Of a stretch of DNA of 26,029 nt, positions 7,944 to 15,205 are shown one piece after another (within the stretch, counting starts at the first letter, position 1; each line of letters starts with the position of its first letter). The stretch lies in assembly GCA_050485365.1 (NCBI GenBank), contig JBJHBH010000051.1, positions 1-26,029 on the forward strand, in the 5' to 3' direction. The notes beneath the pieces are model-generated. The model ran no database searches, was not told the origin of the DNA, and was given only the letters and a program-made list of their open reading frames with translations. Origin of the DNA: JARFUG01 sp050485365 (GTDB taxonomy: Bacteria > Desulfobacterota > Desulfuromonadia > Desulfuromonadales > JACZKF01). The position numbers and the translations under genes were made by a program.

Positions 7944-8050
7944 CGGCCACTGTGTACTCTGTTGAGTTGTTTGCTTACATGTGTGCGGAGACTTCCGTGT
8001 GTCCGACCTTCCTTTTCGGGAGGGTTGTGCGGAATAAATAGGCGGTTTGG

Positions 8051-8111
8051 CTGGGGTTTGTAAAATAATTCACCACTTCGGCGAAGTGGGTATTTAAAAT
8101 GCATACCCCAG
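8051..8111. promoter_or_regulatory. Nested inverted repeat upstream of gdhA
   Basis: An outer pair, CTGGGGT (8051-8057) with ACCCCAG (8105-8111), encloses an inner hairpin, CCACTTC-GGC-GAAGTGG (8073-8089). AT-rich stretches (8060-8071 and 8090-8104) separate the two. The centres of the two repeats coincide, at about base 8081, so the whole 61-bp element is symmetric. It ends about 70 bases before the gdhA start. It could be a double operator site or a leader RNA structure. A TAAAAT (8061-8066) resembles a -10 box but has no convincing -35. The 7944-8050 stretch shows only a weak CCTTCC/GGAGGG hairpin after priA. Confidence 0.45.
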
Positions 8112-8179
8112 ATCCTGTCTTGCACCAGCGAAAAAGGTGAATCTGCCTAATTCATAATCAACCCGACAGGAGGCCGCAC

Positions 8180-9535
8180 ATGGCAGCAGCAGTGATCATG
8201 GATGAGAAGATCGAACCGATTTATCAGGAAGTCATTCAGCGCAACCCCGGCGAGGTGGAGTTCCACCAGGCGGTGCGCGAGGTTCTCGAATCGCTCGGTC
8301 CGGTGCTGGTGAAGCACCCCGAGTACGCCCACCACAAGATCATCGAACGCATCTGCGAGCCCGAGCGCCAGATCATCTTCCGCATCCCCTGGCAGGACGA
8401 CAAGGGGAACGTGCAGATCAACCGTGGGTTCCGCGTCGAGTTCAACAGCGCCCTCGGCCCCTACAAGGGGGGGCTGCGCTTCCACCCCTCGGTCTACCTC
8501 GGCATCATCAAGTTCCTCGGCTTCGAGCAGATCTTCAAGAACTCCCTCACCGGCCTGCCCATCGGCGGCGGCAAGGGGGGGAGCGACTTCGACCCCAAGG
8601 GAAAATCCGACTCCGAAATCATGCGCTTTTGCCAGAGCTTCATGACCGAGCTCTACCGGCACATCGGCGAGTACACCGACGTGCCGGCCGGCGACATCGG
8701 CGTCGGCGGGCGTGAAATCGGCTACATGTTCGGCCAGTACAAGCGCATCACCAACCGCTACGAGCTCGGCGTCCTCACCGGCAAGGGACTTGCCTACGGC
8801 GGATCGCTGGTGCGCACCGAGGCGACCGGCTACGGCGCCACCTTCTTCGTCAACGAGATGCTCAAGGCCCGCGGCCAGTCCTTCGAAGGCAAGCGATGCG
8901 TCGTCTCGGGCTCGGGCAACGTCGCCATCTACACCATCGAGAAGATCAACCAGCTCGGCGGCAAGGTCGTCGCCTGCTCCGACTCCAACGGCGTCATCTA
9001 TCATGAAGCCGGGATCGATCTCGAACTGGTGCAGCAGCTCAAGGAAGTGGAGCGCCGCCGCATCAAGGACTACCAGAGCTACCACAAGGACGCCAAGTTC
9101 ATCGCCGGGGGGAACATCTGGGAGATCCCCTGCGAGGTGGCGATGCCTTCGGCGACCCAGAACGAGATCAACGGCCGCGACGCCAAGACGCTGGTCAAGA
9201 ACGGCTGCATCGCCATCGGCGAAGGGGCCAACATGCCGACGACCCCCGAAGGGGTGAAGGTCTTCCTCGACGCCGGGATCGCCTACGGCCCCGGCAAGGC
9301 CGCCAACGCCGGCGGCGTGGCGACCAGCGCCCTGGAGATGCAGCAAAACGCCAGCCGCGACGCCTGGACCTTCGAGTTCACCGAGAAGAAGCTGGAGGAC
9401 ATCATGAAGAACATCCACCAGCTGTGCTACGAGACGTCCGACGAGTACGGCGTCCCGGGCAACTACGTCGTCGGCTCCAACATCGCCGGCTTCAAAAAGG
9501 TTGCCGACGCCATGGTCGCTTTGGGCCTGGTCTGA
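8180..9535 (+). CDS. gdhA: NADP-type hexameric glutamate dehydrogenase
   Basis: It interconverts 2-oxoglutarate plus ammonium and glutamate, giving ammonium assimilation at high nitrogen supply. The 451-residue product is close to the length of E. coli GdhA and strongly resembles it along its length. Motifs include PYKGGLRFHP (94-103), the FKNSLTGLPIGGGKGGSDFD region (catalytic-type Lys in GGGKGG at 129-134), PAGDIGVGGRE, the Rossmann turn SGSGNVA, EGANMPTT and GKAANAGGVATS. NADP preference is inferred from similarity to the E. coli enzyme. ATG 8180 lies seven bases after GGAGG; a second in-frame ATG (8198) has no site. It is monocistronic between the symmetric element at 8051-8111 and a strong terminator. 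Confidence 0.95.
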   Translation: MAAAVIMDEKIEPIYQEVIQRNPGEVEFHQAVREVLESLGPVLVKHPEYAHHKIIERICEPERQIIFRIPWQDDKGNVQINRGFRVEFNSALGPYKGGLRFHPSVYLGIIKFLGFEQIFKNSLTGLPIGGGKGGSDFDPKGKSDSEIMRFCQSFMTELYRHIGEYTDVPAGDIGVGGREIGYMFGQYKRITNRYELGVLTGKGLAYGGSLVRTEATGYGATFFVNEMLKARGQSFEGKRCVVSGSGNVAIYTIEKINQLGGKVVACSDSNGVIYHEAGIDLELVQQLKEVERRRIKDYQSYHKDAKFIAGGNIWEIPCEVAMPSATQNEINGRDAKTLVKNGCIAIGEGANMPTTPEGVKVFLDAGIAYGPGKAANAGGVATSALEMQQNASRDAWTFEFTEKKLEDIMKNIHQLCYETSDEYGVPGNYVVGSNIAGFKKVADAMVALGLV

Positions 9536-9553
9536 TTTCCATCGCAAGCGCAA

Positions 9554-9597
9554 ACGCAAAAAAGCCCGGGAGCTCACGCTCCCGGGCTTTTTTGCGT
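9554..9597. terminator. Bidirectional intrinsic terminator between gdhA and nikO
   Basis: A perfect 20-bp inverted repeat (9554-9573 with 9578-9597) has a 4-base TCAC loop. The stem runs ACGCAAAAAAGCCCGGGAGC, so a T6 tract follows the GC-rich core on both strands. It can end gdhA transcription rightward and the nik operon leftward. Confidence 0.95.
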
Positions 9598-9632
9598 CGA
9601 GATTGTCGGGGGGGGGCGGGGTGACCCCGCCC

Positions 9633-10418
9633 CTACGTTCCCAACAGGCCGTCGGGGCACAGAAGGTGGACGTGCTCGTGCCCCGAGTGGCTGTGGCGGT
9701 GAGCGTAGGCGAGGTTGTTCTGGACGAGGAGCGGCGTGTTCGCCAGGGCGTCCTCGACGGGGCCGTCGAAGACGACGCGGTGCCCCTCCGACAGGACGAC
9801 GGCCCGAGATCCGAGCTCGGGGGCGAGGGCGAGGTGGTGGGTGGCGACGATGGTGGTGATGTCGCTCTCGGCGAGGTGGTGAATGAGGCGGCCGACGGTG
9901 CGCGGGTCGAGGTTGGCCGTCGGCTCGTCGAGCAGGAGCAGCTCGGGTTCGAGGGCGAGGATGCAGGCGAGGCACAGGCGCTGCTTCTCTCCGCCCGATA
10001 GGGCAGACGGCGGTGCGTCGAGGCGCGCCGTCAGCCCCAGTTCCCGCGCCCAGCGCGCCGTGCGCTCACGGCGCTCGGCCTCGGGGAGATGCCGCAGGCC
10101 GTAGCCGATCTCCTCTTCGACGGTGGGGTTGAAGAGCATCGCCTCCGGGTGCTGGAACATGAGCGCCACACGCCGGCGAAAGCGCCGCGACCAGGCGCGG
10201 TCGCGAAGCCGCCCGGCGTCGATCGCCTCGCCGTCGAAGCGGTAGATTCCGCGGCTCGGGGGGACGAGGGCGTCGATCACCTTGAGCAGGGTGCTTTTAC
10301 CGCAGCCGTTGGCCCCCAGCAGGACGACCCTCTCGCCCGCTCCGATGCGCAGATCGATGCCGTCGAGGGCGCAGCGCCCGTCGGGGTAGTCGACGCCGAT
10401 GCCGGCGAGCTCAATCAT
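9633..10418 (-). CDS. nikO: Nickel (or cobalt) ECF transporter ATP-binding protein NikO/CbiO
   Basis: This is the ATPase of an energy-coupling-factor metal importer, on the cytoplasmic face of NikQ/NikM. The 261-residue product has all ABC motifs: Walker A GANGCGKST (35-43), Q-loop Gln89, signature LSGGEKQ (140-146), Walker B LLLLDEP (161-167) and the switch histidines THH near 194-195. Near the C-terminus is a histidine cluster, HRHSHSGHEHVH (about residues 241-252), likely to bind the transported metal or buffer it. ATG 10418 is used; the TTG just upstream (10421) is less likely. The gene overlaps nikQ by eight bases and is last in the operon, ending at the bidirectional terminator. Nickel specificity is inferred from nikK and nikL upstream. 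Confidence 0.92.
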   Translation of the reverse strand: MIELAGIGVDYPDGRCALDGIDLRIGAGERVVLLGANGCGKSTLLKVIDALVPPSRGIYRFDGEAIDAGRLRDRAWSRRFRRRVALMFQHPEAMLFNPTVEEEIGYGLRHLPEAERRERTARWARELGLTARLDAPPSALSGGEKQRLCLACILALEPELLLLDEPTANLDPRTVGRLIHHLAESDITTIVATHHLALAPELGSRAVVLSEGHRVVFDGPVEDALANTPLLVQNNLAYAHRHSHSGHEHVHLLCPDGLLGT

Positions 10419-10971
10419 CAAAGGCCCCCCGCGAGCGCATCCCCTGCGTCACCTCTTCGGCGTTGTGCACCGCCTTGTCGAGGGCGGCGAAACCGAGAGC
10501 CGCAGCCCCACGGGTGCGGCTCGTAAGCGAAGCGCCCGCCGTTGCACGGCTCCTTTGCGCCTGGCGGTAATCGTGCGCCAGACGGCAAAAGAGGGCGATT
10601 TGAATGCGCACGATGGAGAGCCAGCGGCGCGCGCCGGGGTAGCGCCAAAGCGCCCGGTCGAGGTCGACATCCCGCACGACCCACGCGGTGAGGGTCGCCA
10701 GGAAGAGGAGCCGCGTGTTGAGCAGCAGGAGAAAGTCGGCGCTCATCTCACCGAGGATCGCACCCATGACGAGATACCCCCCCGAGACGAGGAGCGCCAC
10801 GGCGGCGACCCCCTTGAACGCCCGGCGCAGCAGCGCACCGCGCCCCCGGCCCGACAGCAGGAGCGCCGCGCCGAGGGCGGCGGCGAGCCAGAGGGGGTCG
10901 TGGAGCGACGTCCCCGCCACCACCGCCGCCAGATAGGCGCAAAGGCGCCAACCATACCCGGGGAACCTCAC
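10411..10971 (-). CDS. nikQ: ECF transporter transmembrane protein NikQ/CbiQ
   Basis: This is the T-component that couples ATP hydrolysis to metal release from NikM. The 186-residue product is shorter than usual for the family (about 220-260 residues), apparently through a short N-terminal half. It has hydrophobic segments at about residues 8-40, 52-75 and 78-100. The C-terminal coupling region contains an A-x-R-S/M-R-S-R-G type end (EVTQGMRSRGAF). It starts with GTG at 10971, overlapping the nikM stop as GTGA, and overlaps nikO by eight bases, so the three are translationally coupled. Sequence conservation in T-components is low; the assignment leans on position and on the C-terminal motif. 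Confidence 0.85.
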   Translation of the reverse strand: MRFPGYGWRLCAYLAAVVAGTSLHDPLWLAAALGAALLLSGRGRGALLRRAFKGVAAVALLVSGGYLVMGAILGEMSADFLLLLNTRLLFLATLTAWVVRDVDLDRALWRYPGARRWLSIVRIQIALFCRLAHDYRQAQRSRATAGASLTSRTRGAAALGFAALDKAVHNAEEVTQGMRSRGAFDD

Positions 10972-11648
10972 GGCTGCGCACCCGCTTCGGCGCCCTCGTT
11001 CTCACCGAGGTCCACCCAGCGGCGCCGTCGGGCGTGGCGCCACACCAGGCAGGTGAAGGCCGCTTCGGCGGCGCCGATGAAGAGGTGCGGGATCACGATG
11101 GCGGGGATCGTCACCGCCGGTCCGAAGGGGAAGAATCGGGGGGTGCCGTCGGGCGCCTGAGCGATGGAGGGCTGCGCCCCCAGAGCGAGGGCAACGAGGA
11201 GGGCCGAGACGAGCACCGAGAGCCACACCGCCGCCGCCACCGCCGCCGTCTCGTGTCGGCGCCGAAGCAAGGAGAAGACGGCCCAGGCCGTCCAGGCGCC
11301 GACGAACCCCATCGCCAGCGCGTTCACCGGCAAGGTGGTGATCCCCCCCGCCCCCAGCACCAGCGCCTGCAGGAGGAGCACCAGGCTGTAGGCGAGAAAG
11401 GCCGTCCAGGGGCCGAAGCACAGCGTCAGCAGGGCGACGCCGATGGCGTGGCCGTTGGTCCCCCCCGGCAGGGGGAGCATCAGCGTCGTCAGCAAAAAGC
11501 TCAGAGCGGTGAAGACCGCCAAGCGCGGCAGCGCCTCGTCGTCGAGCCCCGTGCGTAGTTTGCGAAAGGCGATGAACCACAGCGGAAGCGCCGCGGCGGC
11601 GGCCGGGAGATAGGTCTGGGGGGAGATCAGTCCGTCTGGGATGTGCAT
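10968..11648 (-). CDS. nikM: Nickel/cobalt substrate-binding membrane protein NikM/CbiM
   Basis: This is the S-component that binds the metal ion in the membrane. The 226-residue product begins MHIPDGLISP, the family hallmark. In NikM/CbiM structures the amino terminus and His2 coordinate the metal. About six or seven hydrophobic segments follow, with the conserved GTNGHAIGVALLTL and PVNALAMGFVGAW regions. ATG 11648 is set by that N-terminus and by a GGAAGAGG site eight bases upstream; the longer upstream reading is out of character for the family. There is no nikN/cbiN gene; nikL and nikK take its place. Two bases separate it from nikL; it overlaps nikQ by four. Confidence 0.94.
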   Translation of the reverse strand: MHIPDGLISPQTYLPAAAAALPLWFIAFRKLRTGLDDEALPRLAVFTALSFLLTTLMLPLPGGTNGHAIGVALLTLCFGPWTAFLAYSLVLLLQALVLGAGGITTLPVNALAMGFVGAWTAWAVFSLLRRRHETAAVAAAVWLSVLVSALLVALALGAQPSIAQAPDGTPRFFPFGPAVTIPAIVIPHLFIGAAEAAFTCLVWRHARRRRWVDLGENEGAEAGAQP

Positions 11649-11650
11649 CT

Positions 11651-12139
11651 TCAGCGCCTCTTCCGCTGCGAGGCGGCGCGCAGACGCCACAGGGCCACAA
11701 GGCCGAAGATGCCGAAGAGATAGCCGAGCGACGCCGTGATGCGCTCGTTCCGGCTCCCCCCTGCGCCCTCCCATCGGGCATCGCCCGTGTCGTCGACGTC
11801 GACGCGGGCCAAGGCGCCGTGCCCGTCTTCGGTGGCGACGCGCACCCGCCACTCCCCCGGACGATCGGGGCGGAAGCTCACCTCCCCCAGCGCATTGACG
11901 CGCCCCGTCTGGAAGGGGATGTCCGAGCCGGGGGGGAAGACCTCGTAGGGCTCGAAGTAGGGATGATCGTCGTCGGGAAAGTAGAACTGCACCACCATCG
12001 CCCCGGCTTCGGTGACGCGGTGATAGAGCTCGTGCGCCGCGCCGGCGCCGGGGAGGGCGAGGAGGATGGCGAGCACAGAAACGAGGAGCGGGCGCCGAAA
12101 GGGGGCGCCCAGCTCAGTCGAAGGGCGTTTGCAGATCAT
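11651..12139 (-). CDS. nikL: Nickel transport accessory protein NikL-like (periplasmic domain plus C-terminal membrane helix)
   Basis: The 162-residue product has a signal peptide (RRPLLVSVLAILLALPGAGA, residues 15-34; cleavage near GAA/HELYH). It continues with a single beta-rich periplasmic domain (about 36-125, with GRVNALGEVSFRPDRPGEWRV resembling carboxypeptidase-regulatory or DUF4198-type folds). One C-terminal transmembrane helix (about 136-153) is followed by a basic cytoplasmic tail. This layout and its place between nikK and nikM match the NikL component that replaces NikN in deltaproteobacterial nickel transporters. ATG 12139 has no clear ribosome-binding site; TTG 12145, directly after the nikK stop, is an alternative, and coupling to nikK is likely. 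Confidence 0.78.
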   Translation of the reverse strand: MICKRPSTELGAPFRRPLLVSVLAILLALPGAGAAHELYHRVTEAGAMVVQFYFPDDDHPYFEPYEVFPPGSDIPFQTGRVNALGEVSFRPDRPGEWRVRVATEDGHGALARVDVDDTGDARWEGAGGSRNERITASLGYLFGIFGLVALWRLRAASQRKRR

Positions 12140-12145
12140 CGGCAA

Positions 12146-12898
12146 TCAGCGGATCCGAAAGGTGAGTGTCGCGGTGTGGGAGCGATGGTCGCACACGGCC
12201 GCATCGGGGTACGGGACGCGGGTGGCGGCTTTCACCAGCCACAGCCCGCCGTGGGACAAAGGGATGCGGACCTCCCCCGAGGCGTCGGTTTCCCGGGTCA
12301 CGGCATAGCTTTCCTTGTCGGGAAAGCCCGCCCAGGTGGCCTCGACTGTACCACGAAAAGGCTTGCCCTGAAACAGAATGCGCACCGCAAATTCATCCCC
12401 CACCCCGAGGGACGCCGGATCGGCCAGGGGGACGATCTCCAGCGCGTGGCCCAAAAGCCTGCCGGGGTCCCCTCCTTCCCCCCGGGAGATGAGGGCCTTC
12501 ATGGTGTTGGCCGACTCGGAGCAGCTCAGCGCCCCCGGATGATCGATCTTCGAGCCGGCGCGCCCCCCCTGGTGCGTGCGGGAGTAGAAGCCGGGACGCT
12601 GCTCGGCGGCCAGAATGTGGAGCCCCGAGGGAGCCATTGCTCCGACGAGGTGCGCGTCCTGCGTGCCGAGGGAGAGCTCGCGGACGGTGCCGTCGGGGAG
12701 GACGAGGGTCGCCGAGGCGATGCGATCGGCACCGAGGATGCCGTCCTTGGGGAAGTCGTGTCCCCAGCCGACAACGAAGCGCATCGGCTCCTCATCGGAA
12801 ACGGTGAGCCACGGATAGTGGGCCTGGGCTGGGACCAGGCCGACGCAGAAGATCAGCGCGGCGCAAAGGACGATGAATGGTGCGGTTCGCTTCGCCAT
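12146..12898 (-). CDS. nikK: DUF4198 periplasmic protein, NikK-like nickel transport component
   Basis: The 250-residue product has a Sec signal (MAKRT then a hydrophobic core; cleavage probably at AQA/HYPW, residue 26). The mature form is a DUF4198-type beta-sandwich protein. Typical segments are HYPWLTV at the mature start, a FVVGWGHDFP segment, and the C-terminal pattern of ASGEVRIPLSHGGLWLVKA ahead of the last strands. The family is linked to nickel ECF transporters, probably collecting or presenting Ni(II). ATG 12898 follows AGGAG by about seven bases; the longer upstream reading frame is non-family. It is first in nikKLMQO and is preceded by a region able to form a multi-branched RNA. 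The nickel role is inference from family and context. Confidence 0.85.
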   Translation of the reverse strand: MAKRTAPFIVLCAALIFCVGLVPAQAHYPWLTVSDEEPMRFVVGWGHDFPKDGILGADRIASATLVLPDGTVRELSLGTQDAHLVGAMAPSGLHILAAEQRPGFYSRTHQGGRAGSKIDHPGALSCSESANTMKALISRGEGGDPGRLLGHALEIVPLADPASLGVGDEFAVRILFQGKPFRGTVEATWAGFPDKESYAVTRETDASGEVRIPLSHGGLWLVKAATRVPYPDAAVCDHRSHTATLTFRIR

Positions 12899-12949
12899 GG
12901 CGGCTCCTGATTTGTCGTGGAAAGATCGTAACGATTCACCGGCGGTGAG

Positions 12950-13056
12950 AAGGGCCTCGCGTCCCTCACTCCGAGGGCCGCATGAACCCATCCCTGGGGC
13001 TTGACTGGCGCCATCCGGGCGCCAGACACCCTCTGCGCGGGCGCCCCGAGGCCCTT
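12950..13056 (-). ncRNA. Candidate structured 5' leader of the nik operon (no known riboswitch class recognised)
   Basis: A 10-bp perfect outer pair (12950-12959 with 13047-13056; AAGGGCCTCG/CGAGGCCCTT) closes a 107-base segment. Inside are a perfect 8-bp hairpin (13005-13012 with 13018-13025, CTGGCGCC/GGCGCCAG), a 5-bp hairpin (12963-12967 with 12973-12977) and a 4-bp hairpin (12987-12990 with 12995-12998). Together they can form a four-way junction. A second small hairpin, TCACC-GCC-GGTGA, follows toward nikK. There is no T-run, so it is not an ordinary terminator for the receptor gene. I do not recognise the cobalamin box or the NiCo riboswitch core in it. Confidence 0.4.
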
Positions 13057-13080
13057 TGGTGAGCCGTTACAGTTTCAGCT

Positions 13081-15045
13081 TCAAAACCGGCTGTTCAACG
13101 CCAGCGCGATCCGCCGCCCCTGCCGGAAGGCGAAGTCCTCGTCTCCCATGTGCGATGCGAAGATGTTTCCGAGGTCGAGGGACGCGGTGGTCTTCTCCCC
13201 CAGGGATCGCCAGAGGCGCAGATCGACGACCCGATGGGCGCACACCGTCTGGGTGTTGGCGACGTTGCGGAACTGGCGCCCCACCGCCGTGACGAGGGCT
13301 TCGGCGCCGGTGAGCCCGGAGGCGGACACATAGCCGGGGATCAGGGTCGCAGTGTACGTCGGAACGTAGGGGATATCGAGCCCCGTGTCGCGGATTTCCG
13401 AATCCGTCCAGGCGGCGCTCCCCCGCACGGCGAAGCCCCGGGGACCCACGGCGCGAAAGGCGAGCTCCGCCCCCTGGATGCGGGCTCTTTGCACGTTCTC
13501 GTAGCTCTGAACGGGGATGTCGTCGATGGAGCGGCCGGTGTCGACCTGCACCACCTTGTCCCTGAGCGCGGTATGAAAGAGACCGAAGCTCCACCACAGA
13601 CGCCCCCCGAGCCAGACCTGCTCGACGCTTGCGTTGGTGCTGACGGCCGTTTCGGGGCGAAGACCGGGGTTCGATTCGATGAAATAATTGCCGTGGCGAA
13701 AGGGCCCCTCGTAGTAGAGCTGGCGGATGGTGGGGGACTTGAAGGCCCGGCCGACCGAAGCGCGCCAGGTCGTCGCCGCGCCGGTGCGCAGGCTCGCGGA
13801 GAGCTTCGGGTTCACCTCGTCGCCGAAGCGCGCATGCTCCTCGTAGCGCACCCCGGGGACGAGGATGAGCCGATCGTTCTGCAGCCAGATCTCGTCCTGG
13901 AGAAAGAGGCTGTAGGTCTCGATCGACTCGCGCACCGGAACGAGTGTTTCGAGCTCGCCGCCGCGGAAATTGTGGAAGACGTAGTCGAGCTTCTGTCGCT
14001 GCGCCTCGGCCCCAACCGTCACCCAGTGACGGCGGCCGAAGCGGGTGAAGATCGTCTCGGCCTGGTCGATGACGACCTCGCCGAAGCGATGGCCGAACTG
14101 GAATCCGGGGAATCCGTGGGTGAAGTCCTGGTGGAAGCGATGGCCGGAGAGGCTCCAGGCGTGTGCGTCGCTTCGGTAGCCGAGGGACGCTCCGGCGCGG
14201 TAGTCGTCGTATTTGCGGTCGTAGCGCTCGGTGGTGCCGGAAGCGGCGGCGGTCTCCCGGCGCGAGTAGGCCAGGGCGCCGTCCAGCGTGACCGACCAGC
14301 GGGGGCTCAGCTCCGTATGCCACTTCCCCAGGAGGGTGTCGCGCACGGTGTCCTGGGGACTCTGGTCGCTCCCCTGGTCGAACTGACGGGCGAACTGGAG
14401 GAAAAAGCCCGAGCGGGCTCCGACGGGGGCTCCCACCGAGGCGTGGGCGAACCCCTGATGGCGGGTGCGGTCGTTCAGGGTGAAGCCGGCGCGGGGGAGG
14501 ACGTCGTAGGTGCCGTAGCGCACCCCCACCGAACCGCTCGCCGCCTCGGGGACGGGGCGCGTGATGATGTTGATGACCCCCGCCATGGCGTCGGAGCCGT
14601 ACAGGGCCGAGCTCGCCCCCCTGACGATCTCGATGCGCTCGATCATGCTCAGGGGGATCTGGTTGAGGCTGATGCCGTAGTCGCCGTGGGCGCCGAAGCC
14701 GCCGTGCACCCGGCGCCCGTCGACCAGAATGAGGCCGTACCCCTCGTTGAGCTGCAGCCCCCGCACGCTCAGGCGCAGGTTGTCCGAGGCGAGGGTGTCG
14801 TCGAGGTTGGTGGCGGAGGTGCCAGGGAGGGTGCGCAGCAACTGCGGCAGATTCTGCGCCGTCGAGCGCTCGATCTCCTCGCGCCCGATGACGACCGTCT
14901 CCACCGGGACATCGGCCAGCGCGTGGGGGGAGCGGGTAGCGGTCACCACCACCTCCTGCAGCGTGACGGGGGGCTGGGCGGCGAGGGGTGCGACGGCGCC
15001 CCCGGCCAGCAGCGCCGAGGCGGCGACAAGGATACGAAGATTCAT
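13081..15045 (-). CDS. TonB-dependent outer-membrane receptor
   Basis: The 654-residue product has a signal peptide (MNLRILVAAS to about residue 23) and a TonB-box-like segment, EVVVTATR (31-38). The plug domain covers about 45-165 (LPQLLRTLPG, LSVRGLQLNEGYGLILVDGRRV, IERIEIVRGASSALYGSDAMAGVINI). A 22-strand-type barrel ends in Phe (ALALNSRF), as outer-membrane proteins do. It takes up a scarce ligand using TonB energy. Because it lies directly upstream of the nik genes on the same strand, nickel or a nickel chelate is a reasonable guess; cobalamin or siderophore cannot be excluded from sequence. ATG 15045 has only a weak GGAA site; upstream codons do not encode a signal. A perfect -35 box and a dyad lie upstream. 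Confidence 0.9.
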   Translation of the reverse strand: MNLRILVAASALLAGGAVAPLAAQPPVTLQEVVVTATRSPHALADVPVETVVIGREEIERSTAQNLPQLLRTLPGTSATNLDDTLASDNLRLSVRGLQLNEGYGLILVDGRRVHGGFGAHGDYGISLNQIPLSMIERIEIVRGASSALYGSDAMAGVINIITRPVPEAASGSVGVRYGTYDVLPRAGFTLNDRTRHQGFAHASVGAPVGARSGFFLQFARQFDQGSDQSPQDTVRDTLLGKWHTELSPRWSVTLDGALAYSRRETAAASGTTERYDRKYDDYRAGASLGYRSDAHAWSLSGHRFHQDFTHGFPGFQFGHRFGEVVIDQAETIFTRFGRRHWVTVGAEAQRQKLDYVFHNFRGGELETLVPVRESIETYSLFLQDEIWLQNDRLILVPGVRYEEHARFGDEVNPKLSASLRTGAATTWRASVGRAFKSPTIRQLYYEGPFRHGNYFIESNPGLRPETAVSTNASVEQVWLGGRLWWSFGLFHTALRDKVVQVDTGRSIDDIPVQSYENVQRARIQGAELAFRAVGPRGFAVRGSAAWTDSEIRDTGLDIPYVPTYTATLIPGYVSASGLTGAEALVTAVGRQFRNVANTQTVCAHRVVDLRLWRSLGEKTTASLDLGNIFASHMGDEDFAFRQGRRIALALNSRF

Positions 15046-15065
15046 TTCAGATTCCACGATAGCAT

Positions 15066-15082
15066 ACGAAACTAAATTTCGT
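15066..15082. promoter_or_regulatory. Operator-like dyad in front of the TonB receptor gene
   Basis: ACGAAA (15066-15071) and TTTCGT (15077-15082) are perfect complements around five bases. The dyad spans the predicted transcription start of the receptor gene, which suits a metal- or ligand-responsive repressor. The sequence does not match the Fur or NikR consensus that I know. Confidence 0.45.
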
Positions 15083-15085
15083 GTC

Positions 15086-15114
15086 ACATTAGGGGGCGCC
15101 GCTCTCCTTGTCAA
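15086..15114 (-). promoter_or_regulatory. Candidate promoter of the TonB receptor gene
   Basis: On the minus strand, TTGACA (15109-15114) matches the -35 consensus perfectly. It is followed after 17 bases by TAATGT (15086-15091), a poor -10 match (3/6). A weak -10 next to an operator-like dyad fits a regulated promoter. Confidence 0.45.
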
Positions 15115-15143
15115 GCGCCTTTCACAGCCCCTCGCCTGCGGCG

Positions 15144-15181
15144 AAAAGCGAAGGCCCGGGCGTGTGTCGCCGGGCCTTCGC
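15144..15181 (-). terminator. Intrinsic terminator after the small membrane protein gene
   Basis: GCGAAGGCCCGG (15148-15159) pairs perfectly with CCGGGCCTTCGC (15170-15181) over 12 bp with a 10-base loop. On the minus strand it is followed by TTTT (15144-15147). It ends the 15206-18134 unit and insulates the TonB receptor gene. Confidence 0.8.
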
Positions 15182-15205
15182 GTCGTTGGCGGACCGAAGC
15201 GGTCC

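Noticed and set aside
7944..7970. GGCCACTG after priA resembling part of a cobalamin riboswitch
   Set aside because: It is a single short match directly at the priA stop codon, without the other riboswitch elements and far from any cobalamin gene.
8048..8063. Sigma-54 (-24/-12) promoter before gdhA (TTGGC then TTTGTA)
   Set aside because: The invariant GC doublet of the -12 element is missing at the required spacing from GG.
12899..13080. Cobalamin or NiCo riboswitch before nikK
   Set aside because: The conserved B12-box and NiCo core sequences are not recognisable; only a generic multi-branched fold is seen, so it was kept as an unclassified candidate.
13150..15075. Plus-strand open frame of about 641 codons
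   Set aside because: Antisense to the TonB receptor, whose signal peptide, plug motifs and terminal Phe make the minus strand the real one.
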